From Flavobacterium aeripolare (GTDB taxonomy: Bacteria; Bacteroidota; Bacteroidia; Flavobacteriales; Flavobacteriaceae): DNA of 64,000 nt. The position numbers and the translations under genes are program-made. The stretch is taken from contig NZ_JABSNL010000011.1 of the NCBI RefSeq assembly GCF_013294025.1, positions 1 to 64,000 of the forward strand, given 5' to 3'. Shown one piece after another: positions 1-8,294 of the stretch. Every line of letters begins with the position of its first letter. Within the stretch, counting starts at the first letter, position 1. The notes beneath the pieces are model-generated. The model was not told the DNA's origin, ran no database searches, and saw only the letters and a program-made list of their open reading frames with translations.

Positions 1-56
1 ATTGAGTAATCTTTTTGGGTACGCTTAACATAGCGTGTTTCTTCATGTTTTTCCAT
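1..56 (-). CDS. Partial CDS, probable IS3 OrfA transposase N-terminus
   Basis: The ATG at 56 opens a frame that continues past the window edge; the visible residues are MEKHEETRYVKRTQKDYS. A short basic N-terminus of this kind (YVKRTQKDY) is typical of OrfA, the helix-turn-helix subunit of IS3-family transposases in flavobacteria. It starts about 40 nt inside the putative IS end at 95, where OrfA would be expected. Only 18 codons can be seen, so the function is inferred from family memory plus position. Confidence 0.5.
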   Translation of the reverse strand, partial: MEKHEETRYVKRTQKDYS

Positions 57-95
57 AAGGATACTTTTTGTGTATCGCTATTTCAGGACGGGACA
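1..95 (-). mobile_element. End of an IS3-type insertion sequence (partial)
   Basis: Read on the minus strand, the segment begins at 95 with TGTCCCGTCCTGAAATAG, a TG-starting terminus like the terminal inverted repeats of IS3-family elements. About 40 nt further in, an ORF opens and runs off the window. The element seems to have inserted just beyond the terminator of the 156-752 gene. Only one end is visible, so the family assignment rests on the end motif and the transposase-like N-terminus. Confidence 0.55.
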
Positions 96-104
96 AACAA
101 TCAT

Positions 105-139
105 AAAAAAACAGCTCTAGTGATAGAGCTGTTTTTTTT
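105..139 (-). terminator. Rho-independent terminator of the secreted protein gene
   Basis: ACAGCTCTA and TAGAGCTGT form a stem with a short loop, flanked by A and T runs, just after the stop codon at 156 on the minus strand. Confidence 0.8.
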
Positions 140-155
140 ATAAGGGAACGTAATA

Positions 156-752
156 TTATTTTGCCGATATTGTTTTTTCAAAAAACTTATCAGTGTCATA
201 GCTCACGATGAAAGTATAATTCTCATATGACCTTTCATTGATATCAAAAACCTTCTCTACTATACTCTTGTTTAAAAACACTTCTGAATATATCAGTTCA
301 TTAGCTTCATCGTAGATTTTTACTGCTACTGGAGTATTTGCCTTATTATCCAGATTTAACTTCACCAACCCGTTTATTTTAGATAAAGTAGGCTTAGCTA
401 CCTCGCTAATAGGTATCGCTTTTAAAACAGCATTGTTTGTAGAAACTGCAATCTCATATGTAGCTGTTCTAAGATCAGATTCAGCTACTAAAAAATAAGA
501 ACCTGCCGGCAAAGAATTCAAATCATATTTTCTATAAAAACTTCCTTTAGCGTTTACCATTTCTGTATGAATCATTTTGTGGTCTTGATCATATATTGAT
601 AACAACACCTTATTAGATTCATGAAGAGCAAAACTTAAAGTTTTTCCATCAGCCTTTCTCACATCAATAGAAAAATCATTCCCAATAGCACTTACATTGA
701 TTGTAGATAATAGTGCTACTAAAGCTACTGTTAATTTAAAAATCTTTTTCAT
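156..752 (-). CDS. Small secreted protein of unknown function
   Basis: The 198-residue product starts with a signal peptide (MKK, then a hydrophobic stretch, cleavage likely after VSA near residue 22), so it is exported to the periplasm or cell surface. The mature part has two similar beta-strand-rich stretches, VLLSIYDQDHKMIHTE (about residue 49) and VAVKIYDEANELIYSE (about residue 142). Each is followed by a conserved-looking segment, which suggests two copies of one small beta-sandwich domain. There is no T9SS sorting tail, lipobox or catalytic motif. It has its own -7 box (791-798) and terminator, so it is monocistronic. Such proteins recur in Flavobacterium without known function. Confidence 0.75.
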   Translation of the reverse strand: MKKIFKLTVALVALLSTINVSAIGNDFSIDVRKADGKTLSFALHESNKVLLSIYDQDHKMIHTEMVNAKGSFYRKYDLNSLPAGSYFLVAESDLRTATYEIAVSTNNAVLKAIPISEVAKPTLSKINGLVKLNLDNKANTPVAVKIYDEANELIYSEVFLNKSIVEKVFDINERSYENYTFIVSYDTDKFFEKTISAK

Positions 753-790
753 AATTTAAGTTTTTAGATTTATAATCCTTTTAACTATGA

Positions 791-798
791 CAAAGTTA
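791..798 (-). promoter_or_regulatory. -7 promoter box for 156-752
   Basis: On the minus strand it reads TAACTTTG, an exact match to the Bacteroidota -7 consensus TAnnTTTG, about 40 nt upstream of the start codon. Confidence 0.6.
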
Positions 799-1345
799 TA
801 CCAACAGTATCATTGAATATAATGCACATTTTCCATCATTACACGGTATTTTACCTTTTACGAAAACGATAAAGAAGTATTTTATTGAATAATTCGCAAG
901 ATTTCTCAAGTAGAGAAATAAGATAAAATTTCTAGATTCAAATTTTATATTACTATTTTAAACACATATCGCAAATTATGAGCATTTGTATTTCTAATCA
1001 AAGAAATTACGACTACAAGACCATTATTACTGGAAACAATAAATTACCCCATATAAAAAACGCGAGCAAATCATAGTTTTAATTAAAAGGGAATACTTTC
1101 TATATAGAAAATAATAAAACTAAATTCTTAAAATTTATTAAAAGCTATGCCACATTAAATATACCAAATCCATGTAGCTTAATTAATAAGTAACATTCTC
1201 AATCCAAGATGAAAATCAGCCACAAAAAGTACATTACAACAAACATAGAAATTACATTTAATTCATCATTTTCACACTTTAGCCTATTTAACTCGTTAGC
1301 GAAATCGATAAAGGTTAAAAAAACTAACAATTTTACACTATTTTG

Positions 1346-1353
1346 TATATTTG
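1346..1353 (+). promoter_or_regulatory. -7 promoter box of the AraC regulator
   Basis: TATATTTG matches TAnnTTTG and ends 16 nt before the ATG at 1370. Confidence 0.6.
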
Positions 1354-1369
1354 CATCAAAATTGAATAA

Positions 1370-2242
1370 ATGAGACCTGTACTACCCAACTTGAAAATTA
1401 TAGTTCCATCCTTTGGGAGTTCATTTACACTATCTAATCATGATAAGATTAATAATGAACATAATAGTCAATGGCACTATCACCCCGAAATTGAACTAGT
1501 ATACATTAATAAGGGATCAGGTAAACGTCAAATAGCAAATCACGTATCTCACTTTCACGATGGCGACCTTATATTAATAGGTAGCAATCTTCCACATTGC
1601 GGATTCAATTCTAATGAGATAACTAACAACCGTGAAACTGTTGTGCAAATGAAACCAGACTTCTTAGGAGAGCAGTTTATGGACGCTTCTGAGATGATTG
1701 CTATTAAAAATTTATTTAATAAGGCAAAGCAAGGAATTGTTTTTGGAGAACGAACTAAAAAAAAATTAGGACCTCAAATAGAAGCACTTGCTCAATTAAC
1801 ACCACTGTCACGATTGCTAAGCCTTATCACAATCCTTAACGAACTTGAATTATCTAATGATAGCACAATTCTAAATGCAGAAACAGTCACTATTGAAACA
1901 GAAATGAAAGATAATGATCGAATGAATATCGTTTTTAATTATGTGAAAGAGCACTTTCATGAAAACATCGCACTCGAAGAAGTTGCCGATCTGGTTTCTA
2001 TGACGGTGCCCTCGTTTTGTAGGTATTTTAAAAAAACTAGTAATAAGACCTTTACAAAGTTTGTAAACGATTACCGTTTAGTGCATGCCTCAAAATTACT
2101 AGCAGAAAAACAAATTAATATTGCAGCTGTTTCACACGAAAGCGGCTTCAACAATCTTGGACATTTTAATAAATCATTTAAAGATTTTACAGGAAAAAGC
2201 GCTTCTCAGTATAGACAAGAATTGCGTTCTTACTTAGAATAG
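1370..2242 (+). CDS. AraC-family transcriptional regulator
   Basis: A 290-residue protein with the usual two-part layout. The N-terminal cupin-like sensing domain (about residues 25-110) has the histidine-rich pattern HYHPEIELVYINKG and a later LPHCGF. The C-terminal domain (about residues 185-288) has two helix-turn-helix motifs, including EEVADLVSMTVPSFCRYFKK and SGFNNLGHFNKSFKDFTG, the latter being the AraC signature. In related flavobacterial proteins this architecture responds to small ligands, often sugars, but nothing here identifies the ligand. It is monocistronic and divergent from the secreted protein, with no obvious target operon beside it. Confidence 0.9.
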   Translation: MRPVLPNLKIIVPSFGSSFTLSNHDKINNEHNSQWHYHPEIELVYINKGSGKRQIANHVSHFHDGDLILIGSNLPHCGFNSNEITNNRETVVQMKPDFLGEQFMDASEMIAIKNLFNKAKQGIVFGERTKKKLGPQIEALAQLTPLSRLLSLITILNELELSNDSTILNAETVTIETEMKDNDRMNIVFNYVKEHFHENIALEEVADLVSMTVPSFCRYFKKTSNKTFTKFVNDYRLVHASKLLAEKQINIAAVSHESGFNNLGHFNKSFKDFTGKSASQYRQELRSYLE

Positions 2243-2358
2243 GATTTGAACGCATCTATGAACATGCACTGTTCAATTACCATAAATTTTATTACATATA
2301 ACAAAGCAAAAGAAATAAGCAACACTATAGAATAAATCCTTAATCACGTTTAAAAAGC

Positions 2359-2393
2359 AAAAAGCCTCTTAATCATAAGATTAAGAGGCTTTT
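2359..2393. terminator. Bidirectional terminator
   Basis: AAAGCCTCTTAATC and GATTAAGAGGCTTT form a long perfect stem flanked by A and T runs, between the AraC gene (plus) and tRNA-Leu (minus). It can end transcription from both sides. Confidence 0.85.
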
Positions 2394-2396
2394 AAG

Positions 2397-2476
2397 TACC
2401 CGGAGCCGGAGTCGAACCGGCACGGTTTCCCACAGGTGTTTGAGACCAGCGCGTCTACCAATTCCGCCATCCGGGC
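2397..2476 (-). tRNA. tRNA-Leu (anticodon CAA)
   Basis: On the minus strand the gene starts GCCCGGATGGCGGAATTGG and ends with the T-arm GGTTCGACTCC and acceptor TCCGGGT plus an A discriminator base. The D-arm GGTAGACGC and a short variable arm (about TGTGGGAAACCGT) are typical of a class II leucine tRNA. The anticodon loop CTCAAAC gives CAA. The anticodon stem has one U-U mismatch. CCA is not encoded. Confidence 0.93.
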
Positions 2477-2637
2477 TTTAGCAGACATGAAATAACGACA
2501 GTCATTTCAACGCAATAAAGAACTATAAGGTGGTAGCCTAATAGCTGTTTCTTTAACACGGTGCAAATGTAAAAAATAATATTACAATTTCTACTAAAAT
2601 TACTTAATTTTTTTCTTTCAGAGTTGAATAAATTTCA

Positions 2638-2645
2638 TAAATTTG
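2638..2645 (+). promoter_or_regulatory. -7 promoter box of prs
   Basis: TAAATTTG matches TAnnTTTG and is followed by GCACGG. It leaves a leader of about 45 nt before the ATG at 2695. Confidence 0.6.
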
Positions 2646-2694
2646 CACGGCATTAAAAACGCAACACACAACTAACTACAAAACAACAAATTAA

Positions 2695-3636
2695 ATGTCA
2701 CACCTAGAACCAGAAGCTAAAATTTTTGCTTGTTCACAAAGTGTCTATCTAGCTGAAAAAATTTCCGCAGAATACGGAATTCCACTAGGTAAAGTTACTA
2801 TGTCAAAATATAGTGACGGCGAGTTTCAACCTTCTTATGAAGAGTCAATCAGAGGATTACGTGTGTTTATTGTATGTTCTACATTCCCAAATTCTGATAA
2901 TTTGATGGAATTATTACTTATGATTGATGCTGCAAAACGTGCTTCAGCAAGGCATATTACAGCAGTAATACCTTACTTTGGTTGGGCTAGACAAGATAGA
3001 AAAGATAAGCCGCGAGTGCCGATAGGAGCTAAACTAACAGCTAAATTGTTAGAAACTGCTGGAGCAACAAGAGTAATGACCATGGATTTGCATGCTGACC
3101 AAATTCAAGGATTTTTTGAAAAACCAGTAGACCACCTTTTTGCTTCTACGATCTTTTTACCTTACGTAAAAAGTTTAGGATTAGACAATTTGACTATTGC
3201 TTCTCCAGATATGGGAGGTTCAAAAAGAGCATATGCTTATTCTAAATTTTTAGAATCAGACGTGGTTATTTGTTACAAACAAAGAAAAGAAGCAAACATT
3301 ATCGATACCATGGAATTAATTGGTGAGGTAAGAGGCAAGAATGTAATCTTAGTAGATGACATGATTGATACCGGAGGCACTTTGGCGAAAGCCGCTGATT
3401 TAATGATGGAAAAAGGAGCATTAAGCGTAAGAGCTATTTGTACTCATGCCATCTTATCAGGAGGAGCTTACGAAAAGATAGAGAATTCTAAATTATTAGA
3501 ATTAATAGTTACTGATTCTATCCCATTAAAGAGAGAATCTAAAAAAATAAGAGTGTTGAGTTGTGCCCCACTTTTTGCTGAAGTTATGCACATGGTACAT
3601 CATAACAACTCGATCAGCGGGAAGTTCATCATGTAA
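2695..3636 (+). CDS. prs: Ribose-phosphate pyrophosphokinase (PRPP synthetase)
   Basis: Makes PRPP from ribose 5-phosphate and ATP in the cytoplasm, feeding purine, pyrimidine, histidine and NAD synthesis. The 313 residues match the family length. Visible signatures are KYSDGEFQP near residue 40, the binding region RQDRKDKPR near residue 100, the metal-binding DLHADQIQGFF near residue 130, and the PRPP-loop VILVDDMIDTGGTL near residue 220. rplY follows after 36 nt, so the two are probably co-transcribed, an arrangement common in this group. Confidence 0.97.
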   Translation: MSHLEPEAKIFACSQSVYLAEKISAEYGIPLGKVTMSKYSDGEFQPSYEESIRGLRVFIVCSTFPNSDNLMELLLMIDAAKRASARHITAVIPYFGWARQDRKDKPRVPIGAKLTAKLLETAGATRVMTMDLHADQIQGFFEKPVDHLFASTIFLPYVKSLGLDNLTIASPDMGGSKRAYAYSKFLESDVVICYKQRKEANIIDTMELIGEVRGKNVILVDDMIDTGGTLAKAADLMMEKGALSVRAICTHAILSGGAYEKIENSKLLELIVTDSIPLKRESKKIRVLSCAPLFAEVMHMVHHNNSISGKFIM

Positions 3637-3672
3637 CAAAAACAAGTATTATTAACAATTATATATATTACA

Positions 3673-4287
3673 ATGAAATCGATTACAATTAAAGGATCAG
3701 AAAGAGAAAGCGTAGGAAAAGTTGCGACTAAAGCCTTACGTAATGCTGGAGCGGTTCCTTGCGTGTTATACGGAGGAGATCAACCAGTACATTTTTCAGC
3801 AGAAGAAAAAGCATTCAAAAGCTTGGTTTACACTCCAAACGCTCACACAGTTGTGATTGAATTGGCAAACGGAAAGTCTTTTAACGCTATCATGCAAGAC
3901 ATCCAAGTTCACCCAGTTTCTGACAAAATCCTTCACCTTGACTTCTTCCAAATCTTTGATGAGAAAGAAATCACTATTGAAGTACCTGTTAAAATCATTG
4001 GTAACTCTAAAGGAGTTATGGCAGGTGGAGATTTACGTTTAAACAACCGTAAATTAAAAGTAAAAGCGTTACCTAAAAATCTTCCTGATTTTGTTGAGGC
4101 TGACATTACTCCACTTAACATGGGTAACAAATTATACGTTACTCAAGTTCCTACTCCAGACTTTAAAATCATGCACCCAGACAACACTGTTATCTGTCAA
4201 GTGAAGATTTCTCGTGCTGCTATGAAAGCGGCTCAAGAGGCTGCAAAAGCTGCAAAAGCAGGACCAGCAAAAGGAAAGAAAAAATAA
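3673..4287 (+). CDS. rplY: 50S ribosomal protein L25/general stress protein Ctc
   Basis: A two-domain L25 of the long TL5/Ctc type, 204 residues. The N-terminal 5S-rRNA-binding domain (residues 1-95) contains [20 protein letters not shown] and [11 protein letters not shown]. The C-terminal beta domain follows (about 100-185), with [16 protein letters not shown] lysine- and alanine-rich tail ends the protein. It binds 5S rRNA in the large subunit. It lies 36 nt after prs and is closed by a strong terminator, so prs-rplY looks like a complete transcription unit. Confidence 0.95.
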   Translation: MKSITIKGSERESVGKVATKALRNAGAVPCVLYGGDQPVHFSAEEKAFKSLVYTPNAHTVVIELANGKSFNAIMQDIQVHPVSDKILHLDFFQIFDEKEITIEVPVKIIGNSKGVMAGGDLRLNNRKLKVKALPKNLPDFVEADITPLNMGNKLYVTQVPTPDFKIMHPDNTVICQVKISRAAMKAAQEAAKAAKAGPAKGKKK

Positions 4288-4308
4288 TATTTTTCTCTAC
4301 AACATATC

Positions 4309-4343
4309 AAAAGCATCAGTTTTATTACTGGTGCTTTTTTTTT
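4309..4343 (+). terminator. Terminator of prs-rplY
   Basis: AAGCATCAG and CTGGTGCTT pair around a short loop and are followed by nine or more T residues. Confidence 0.85.
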
Positions 4344-4435
4344 ACACTTTTACTTTCGAATTCTTTGCTTTCGAAAAATAAAATACAAAATATCCTTTTT
4401 AGTAGCACAGTATTCACTACCTCTTTCAACACCCC

Positions 4436-4506
4436 TCCCGCTATTCATTACAATCTTTTTATCGCAACAAAGCGATTAAAAAGGATTTCCATTGCTATCG
4501 GGGCTA
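4436..4506 (-). repeat. Dispersed imperfect-palindrome repeat, copy A
   Basis: On the minus strand it reads TAGCCCCGATAGCAATGG, AAATCC, a hairpin (ATCGC...GCGAT), AAAGATTGTAATG and AATAGCGGGA. Copies B (17572-17650) and C (21283-21364) share these blocks in the same order, while the hairpin core differs. It lies in the 384-nt gap between rplY and pth, which otherwise holds only the terminator and the pth promoter. Confidence 0.75.
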
Positions 4507-4659
4507 TTAAAGAGCGTTTATAACACCTAAGACTTTTTGGGAAAAAAAAATTAAAAACATATATAAGGAAGTTTTAAACTGCACAATATAAACCAAGCAT
4601 TATAAACCAAGCATTGAAACTTTGCCAATCATCTCATTGTCATTTTATCTAATTAAGTT

Positions 4660-4667
4660 TACTTTTG
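4660..4667 (+). promoter_or_regulatory. -7 promoter box of pth, 4 nt from the start codon
   Basis: TACTTTTG matches TAnnTTTG, and the ATG begins at 4672. Transcription should start at or inside the first codon, giving a leaderless or nearly leaderless mRNA. Confidence 0.55.
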
Positions 4668-4671
4668 CAAC

Positions 4672-5346
4672 ATGATACAATGGATCAAAACACTGTTTTC
4701 AAAAACAGAAACAGTAGAAAATACAGATTACACAAAACTCGAAGTTCAAGAACAGCAGAAAAACAATATAGAAAGCGTGAGTAAAAAATTTCTAATAGTA
4801 GGACTAGGTAACATTGGTGCCGAATACGTAAACACAAGACATAACATAGGCTTCAAAGTATTAGATCATTTGGCTAGAAAAGAATCGATTCCTTTCGAGA
4901 CAGTAAAACTAGGTGCTCTTGCTGAGTATAAATTTAAAGGCAGAACATTCTTGCTATTAAAACCAAATACTTACATGAATCTAAGCGGGAAAGCGGTGAA
5001 ATATTGGATGGATAAAGAGAATATTCCATTAGAGAATATCTTTATAATAACGGATGATTTGAATCTTTCTTTTGGAACCATTCGAATAAAACCTAAGGGA
5101 AGCGATGGCGGACACAATGGCCTTAAAAACATCAATTTTGTTTTAAACACGAATCAATATCCTCGTTTCCGTTTTGGAATTAGTGATGAGTTTAAAAAGG
5201 GGCAGCAAGTAGATTATGTTTTAGGAGAGTGGGACGATATCGAAAAGGAAAAACTTCCTGAGCGTTTAGAAACTGCATCTGAGATTATTAAAAACTTTGG
5301 AACAGCAGGCTTAGAAAATACCATGACAACTTATAATGGCAAATAA
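4672..5346 (+). CDS. pth: Peptidyl-tRNA hydrolase
   Basis: Frees tRNA from prematurely released peptidyl-tRNA in the cytoplasm. From about residue 40 the protein matches the family: FLIVGLGNIGAEYVNTRHNIG (with Asn and the catalytic His), LLKPNTYMNLSGKAV, and DDLNLSFGTIRIKPKGSDGGHNG split over residues 125-148. Residues 1-38 are a charged N-terminal extension (FSKTETVENTDYTKLEVQEQ), absent in E. coli Pth but seen in flavobacterial relatives, which makes this protein 224 rather than about 190 residues. The start is fixed by a -7 box only 4 nt upstream. Confidence 0.95.
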   Translation: MIQWIKTLFSKTETVENTDYTKLEVQEQQKNNIESVSKKFLIVGLGNIGAEYVNTRHNIGFKVLDHLARKESIPFETVKLGALAEYKFKGRTFLLLKPNTYMNLSGKAVKYWMDKENIPLENIFIITDDLNLSFGTIRIKPKGSDGGHNGLKNINFVLNTNQYPRFRFGISDEFKKGQQVDYVLGEWDDIEKEKLPERLETASEIIKNFGTAGLENTMTTYNGK

Positions 5347-5382
5347 AAAAAGGAGAATCTTACTAAAGATTCTCCTTTTTTT
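5346..5382 (+). terminator. Terminator of pth
   Basis: AGGAGAATCTT and AAGATTCTCCT form a stem followed by a T run. The A run on the other side means it could also act for the convergent protease gene. Confidence 0.85.
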
Positions 5383-5422
5383 ATTCCTTCAAACACCGTA
5401 AAGCGGAGGCTATATAAGTAAT

Positions 5423-8092
5423 TTAATAAATTATAATTTTACGAACTTCCTCTTTATCACCATCTGTCAACTTTAAGAAATAGATTCCTGAAGCAACATT
5501 ATTTAACTGAATATCTTCTATAAAAGTGGTTTGTTTATTAAACTCTTTTTCAAAAACATTTTGACCTGTTGCGTTAAATAATTTAACCACGATAGGGTTC
5601 AATCCCTTTGATATAAACTTAACAGTAAACTCCCCTCTAGTCGGGTTTGGATACGCATATACTACTTCACTAGTTAAATCAGTCGTATCTAATGCAAAAT
5701 CTTTAGTACAAATACCTATTGAAGCCGTATCTATCATTCCAGTATCACTAGTATAGCTATCTCTAACCTTAAACAACCACTTTCCCGCTGCGGGTTCGCC
5801 GTTAAAAACAGACAATGCTTCGGCAGGAGCAACAGTTTGTAGAGCACTACTACCACAGCTAAGTGCGCCACCATCATCATCATACGCAATAGAAAGACTA
5901 CCATTATCATCTCCGCAATCCCTATTAAACAATACCACAGTAGTGCCACTAGGGCTAACAACTTGCATATCTACATCTGATAAATATTGATGCGTAAATG
6001 CCACATTAAAATTCACATCGGCAACAACTGCTGTAGTAGCAGGGACAGTAATTTCAAACGTTCGATAACCCAAGCCCTCTGGGATTTCGGTTGCTGTAGC
6101 AGCTGTAAAAGGAAAGTTTGCACACTCATTTGTAACTTGATATCCTATCGCAAAAGCTGATTTATTTAAAGCATAAAAAATATTATCTGTAGGTTCGATC
6201 AATACACGGCATTGCTTAGCAGTAACAGCTGGAACAATAATATCTTCGCTCCCATCATTAGGAGTATTGGCAGCTAAAACAATTGGAAATGTAAGTCCGC
6301 CATCAATAGACAACTTAATATTGACATTTGCAGCTCCTTCAATAGTATTTGTATTGTTAACCGCCCATTTAACACGTTTTGATTGTCCGCGCAACCAATG
6401 CTCTTCATTCGAATCTTGAGAAAGCACTTCAAATGGTCCTGCAGTGCTTAATACGTTTACTGTTGCGTCATCGTAGTTAGTTTGTGCTTTCCCTAACGAT
6501 GCATTATCGCGTACCGTCAAGACAAAGTGTAATTTTCGCGCCACGGAAGCCACAGACTCCCAACTTATCGTAAGGCGATTGTTTAAAACATCGCTATACA
6601 ATGGCATATATCTAATTGCAGTCGCACTAGGAGGCAACGATCTAAAAAGCGGACCGTCAAGCTTAGTAGGAACCGCAAAACTAGCATCACCATCGGTATT
6701 TACCGCGCTATCATTTTGTTCCCAAGTATACGTTAAACCGCTATTTGTAGAAGTCGCACTCCCTTTTAAGATGAAGGCCGTTCCTTTAGGAATACTATAG
6801 TCTTTTCCTGCATCAACATCTGGAGCAGCTGTCGCAATTGCTGTAATTACTGGACAATCTTTAGTATCTAGATTTTCCTGAATTTGCACAATACTAGCAT
6901 GAGTAAAATAGTCATCTGAGGAGTTTTGAACATTATAGCCTGCCGCTATTCCAGCATAACCCATAATAGTAGTACCACTTCCAGGTTCGACACTTACACC
7001 GGTACCTTCGATTTCATAAGAAAATGTGTGGTTTGCACCTAGTTGATGACCCATCTCATGAGCAACAAAATCTACGTCAAAACTATCCCCTTCTGGTTTT
7101 CTGTCTGATGGAGAAGTGTACCCACTCCCCTTTCCATAAGGATCTATACTTGTGGGAGCATCACAAACACAGCCTATACAACCTGCATTTCCTCCACCTC
7201 CTGAGGCCCCTAGTAAATGCCCAATATCATAGCCTGCATTAGTAATCACTTTAGTTAAATTCTCTTGTAATTCAAGAGCCCATGCACCATCGGCTCCACG
7301 ATCAGCGTCAGAATATGGGTCTACATTTGCATCTAAATAAATTAACTTTTCAGTATCTGCAATTAAGTTTAACTGCAAGGATAAATCTTTATTAAAAATA
7401 CCATTTACTCTACTCATAGTAGCATTCATCGCTGCTAATGAATTCACAACTGTACCTCCAAAATAAGTAGAATATTCTCCTGTACACGATAAGGCAAGAC
7501 GCAAAGTTTTAAATACTTTAGGTCTGTTAGAAGCCCTTGCCGTTATATTTGCAATCTTTTTATTTATAGCAATATCCTCAGTAGTGCAAATCATAGGTAA
7601 CATACCTAGAGTTCTATTTGTAGCCGTTACAATGCTATAATATTTTTTATCTCCAGCGGTAGGTTCAATAAACTCGCTCTCCTTATCTCCTCTCAAAACC
7701 ATTGTTTGAACATCATTATCACTAAGACTAAAATGCAGCGAAGCAGTGGGATCCGTAATTCCTTTACCTGCATAGGCGCGAATAGCGGAATATTTAAGTT
7801 GGAGCTCTGGTGCAAAATTAGAAGATTCCCAAACTTGAAATTCTTCCATAACACCACTTGCATTAGGCATTAGAATTGTTGTAGATGAACCTTTAACATC
7901 AGTAATTATATTTAAAGCCCCTCTTAATTGCGCCATATTTAATTGTAATCGCAATTGCTGGTCTGCAATAGTTTGTGAAGTAACCCTAGCTGAATTCGAA
8001 TTACTATTTACAACTGTCCAAGGTGACTGTGTTTGTGCAGTCATCGTAAAACAGCAACAGATTATAAGAAATAGCAGGGTAATTTTTTTCAT
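5423..8092 (-). CDS. Secreted reprolysin-type metalloprotease with P domain and T9SS sorting domain
   Basis: An 889-residue secreted protease. It has a signal peptide ending in MTAQ (residue 19-20) and a propeptide-like region to about residue 190. The catalytic domain carries the zinc motif HEMGHQLGANH (about residues 343-353) and the following Met-turn TTIMGYAG, as in M12B/reprolysin metzincins. A PKD-like stretch (about 425-480) comes next, then a proprotein-convertase P domain (about 655-775, with LSDVDMQVVSPSGT), and a type A T9SS sorting domain (YPNPTRGEFTVKF to the KIIIY end). It should cross the outer membrane by the type IX system and act on or outside the cell. It is monocistronic and convergent with pth. 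Confidence 0.92.
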   Translation of the reverse strand: MKKITLLFLIICCCFTMTAQTQSPWTVVNSNSNSARVTSQTIADQQLRLQLNMAQLRGALNIITDVKGSSTTILMPNASGVMEEFQVWESSNFAPELQLKYSAIRAYAGKGITDPTASLHFSLSDNDVQTMVLRGDKESEFIEPTAGDKKYYSIVTATNRTLGMLPMICTTEDIAINKKIANITARASNRPKVFKTLRLALSCTGEYSTYFGGTVVNSLAAMNATMSRVNGIFNKDLSLQLNLIADTEKLIYLDANVDPYSDADRGADGAWALELQENLTKVITNAGYDIGHLLGASGGGGNAGCIGCVCDAPTSIDPYGKGSGYTSPSDRKPEGDSFDVDFVAHEMGHQLGANHTFSYEIEGTGVSVEPGSGTTIMGYAGIAAGYNVQNSSDDYFTHASIVQIQENLDTKDCPVITAIATAAPDVDAGKDYSIPKGTAFILKGSATSTNSGLTYTWEQNDSAVNTDGDASFAVPTKLDGPLFRSLPPSATAIRYMPLYSDVLNNRLTISWESVASVARKLHFVLTVRDNASLGKAQTNYDDATVNVLSTAGPFEVLSQDSNEEHWLRGQSKRVKWAVNNTNTIEGAANVNIKLSIDGGLTFPIVLAANTPNDGSEDIIVPAVTAKQCRVLIEPTDNIFYALNKSAFAIGYQVTNECANFPFTAATATEIPEGLGYRTFEITVPATTAVVADVNFNVAFTHQYLSDVDMQVVSPSGTTVVLFNRDCGDDNGSLSIAYDDDGGALSCGSSALQTVAPAEALSVFNGEPAAGKWLFKVRDSYTSDTGMIDTASIGICTKDFALDTTDLTSEVVYAYPNPTRGEFTVKFISKGLNPIVVKLFNATGQNVFEKEFNKQTTFIEDIQLNNVASGIYFLKLTDGDKEEVRKIIIY

Positions 8093-8265
8093 GTCAATAT
8101 TTATATAGCTTCAAAAATAAAACATTTGAAGTAATAAGATTCTTAAAATTAAAAATCAATTCACTAAAAATGATTTAAGCTCCTATCTATCTAATTTTTG
8201 ACAAACGGATTATAAAAAATACTTAAAATCAATTCCCTATATTCTGTCAATTAAAATAGATAGTA

Positions 8266-8273
8266 TAAATTTG
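8266..8273 (+). promoter_or_regulatory. -7 promoter box of ribF
   Basis: TAAATTTG matches TAnnTTTG. It overlaps the TTG at 8271 and so rules that codon out as a start. The leader is about 20 nt, too short for an FMN riboswitch. Confidence 0.6.
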
Positions 8274-8294
8274 CGTAATCATAAAACAATCCCA

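Larger units (their letters stand above)
753..1369. other. AT-rich intergenic region between divergent genes
   Basis: About 620 nt with no credible ORF or RNA gene. It holds the promoters of the secreted protein (minus strand, near 795) and of the AraC regulator (plus strand, near 1350). The middle is very A+T-rich and I see no clear repeat in it. Confidence 0.6.

Noticed and set aside
8274..8294. FMN riboswitch upstream of ribF
   Set aside because: The predicted leader is about 20 nt, too short, and no RFN element is seen.
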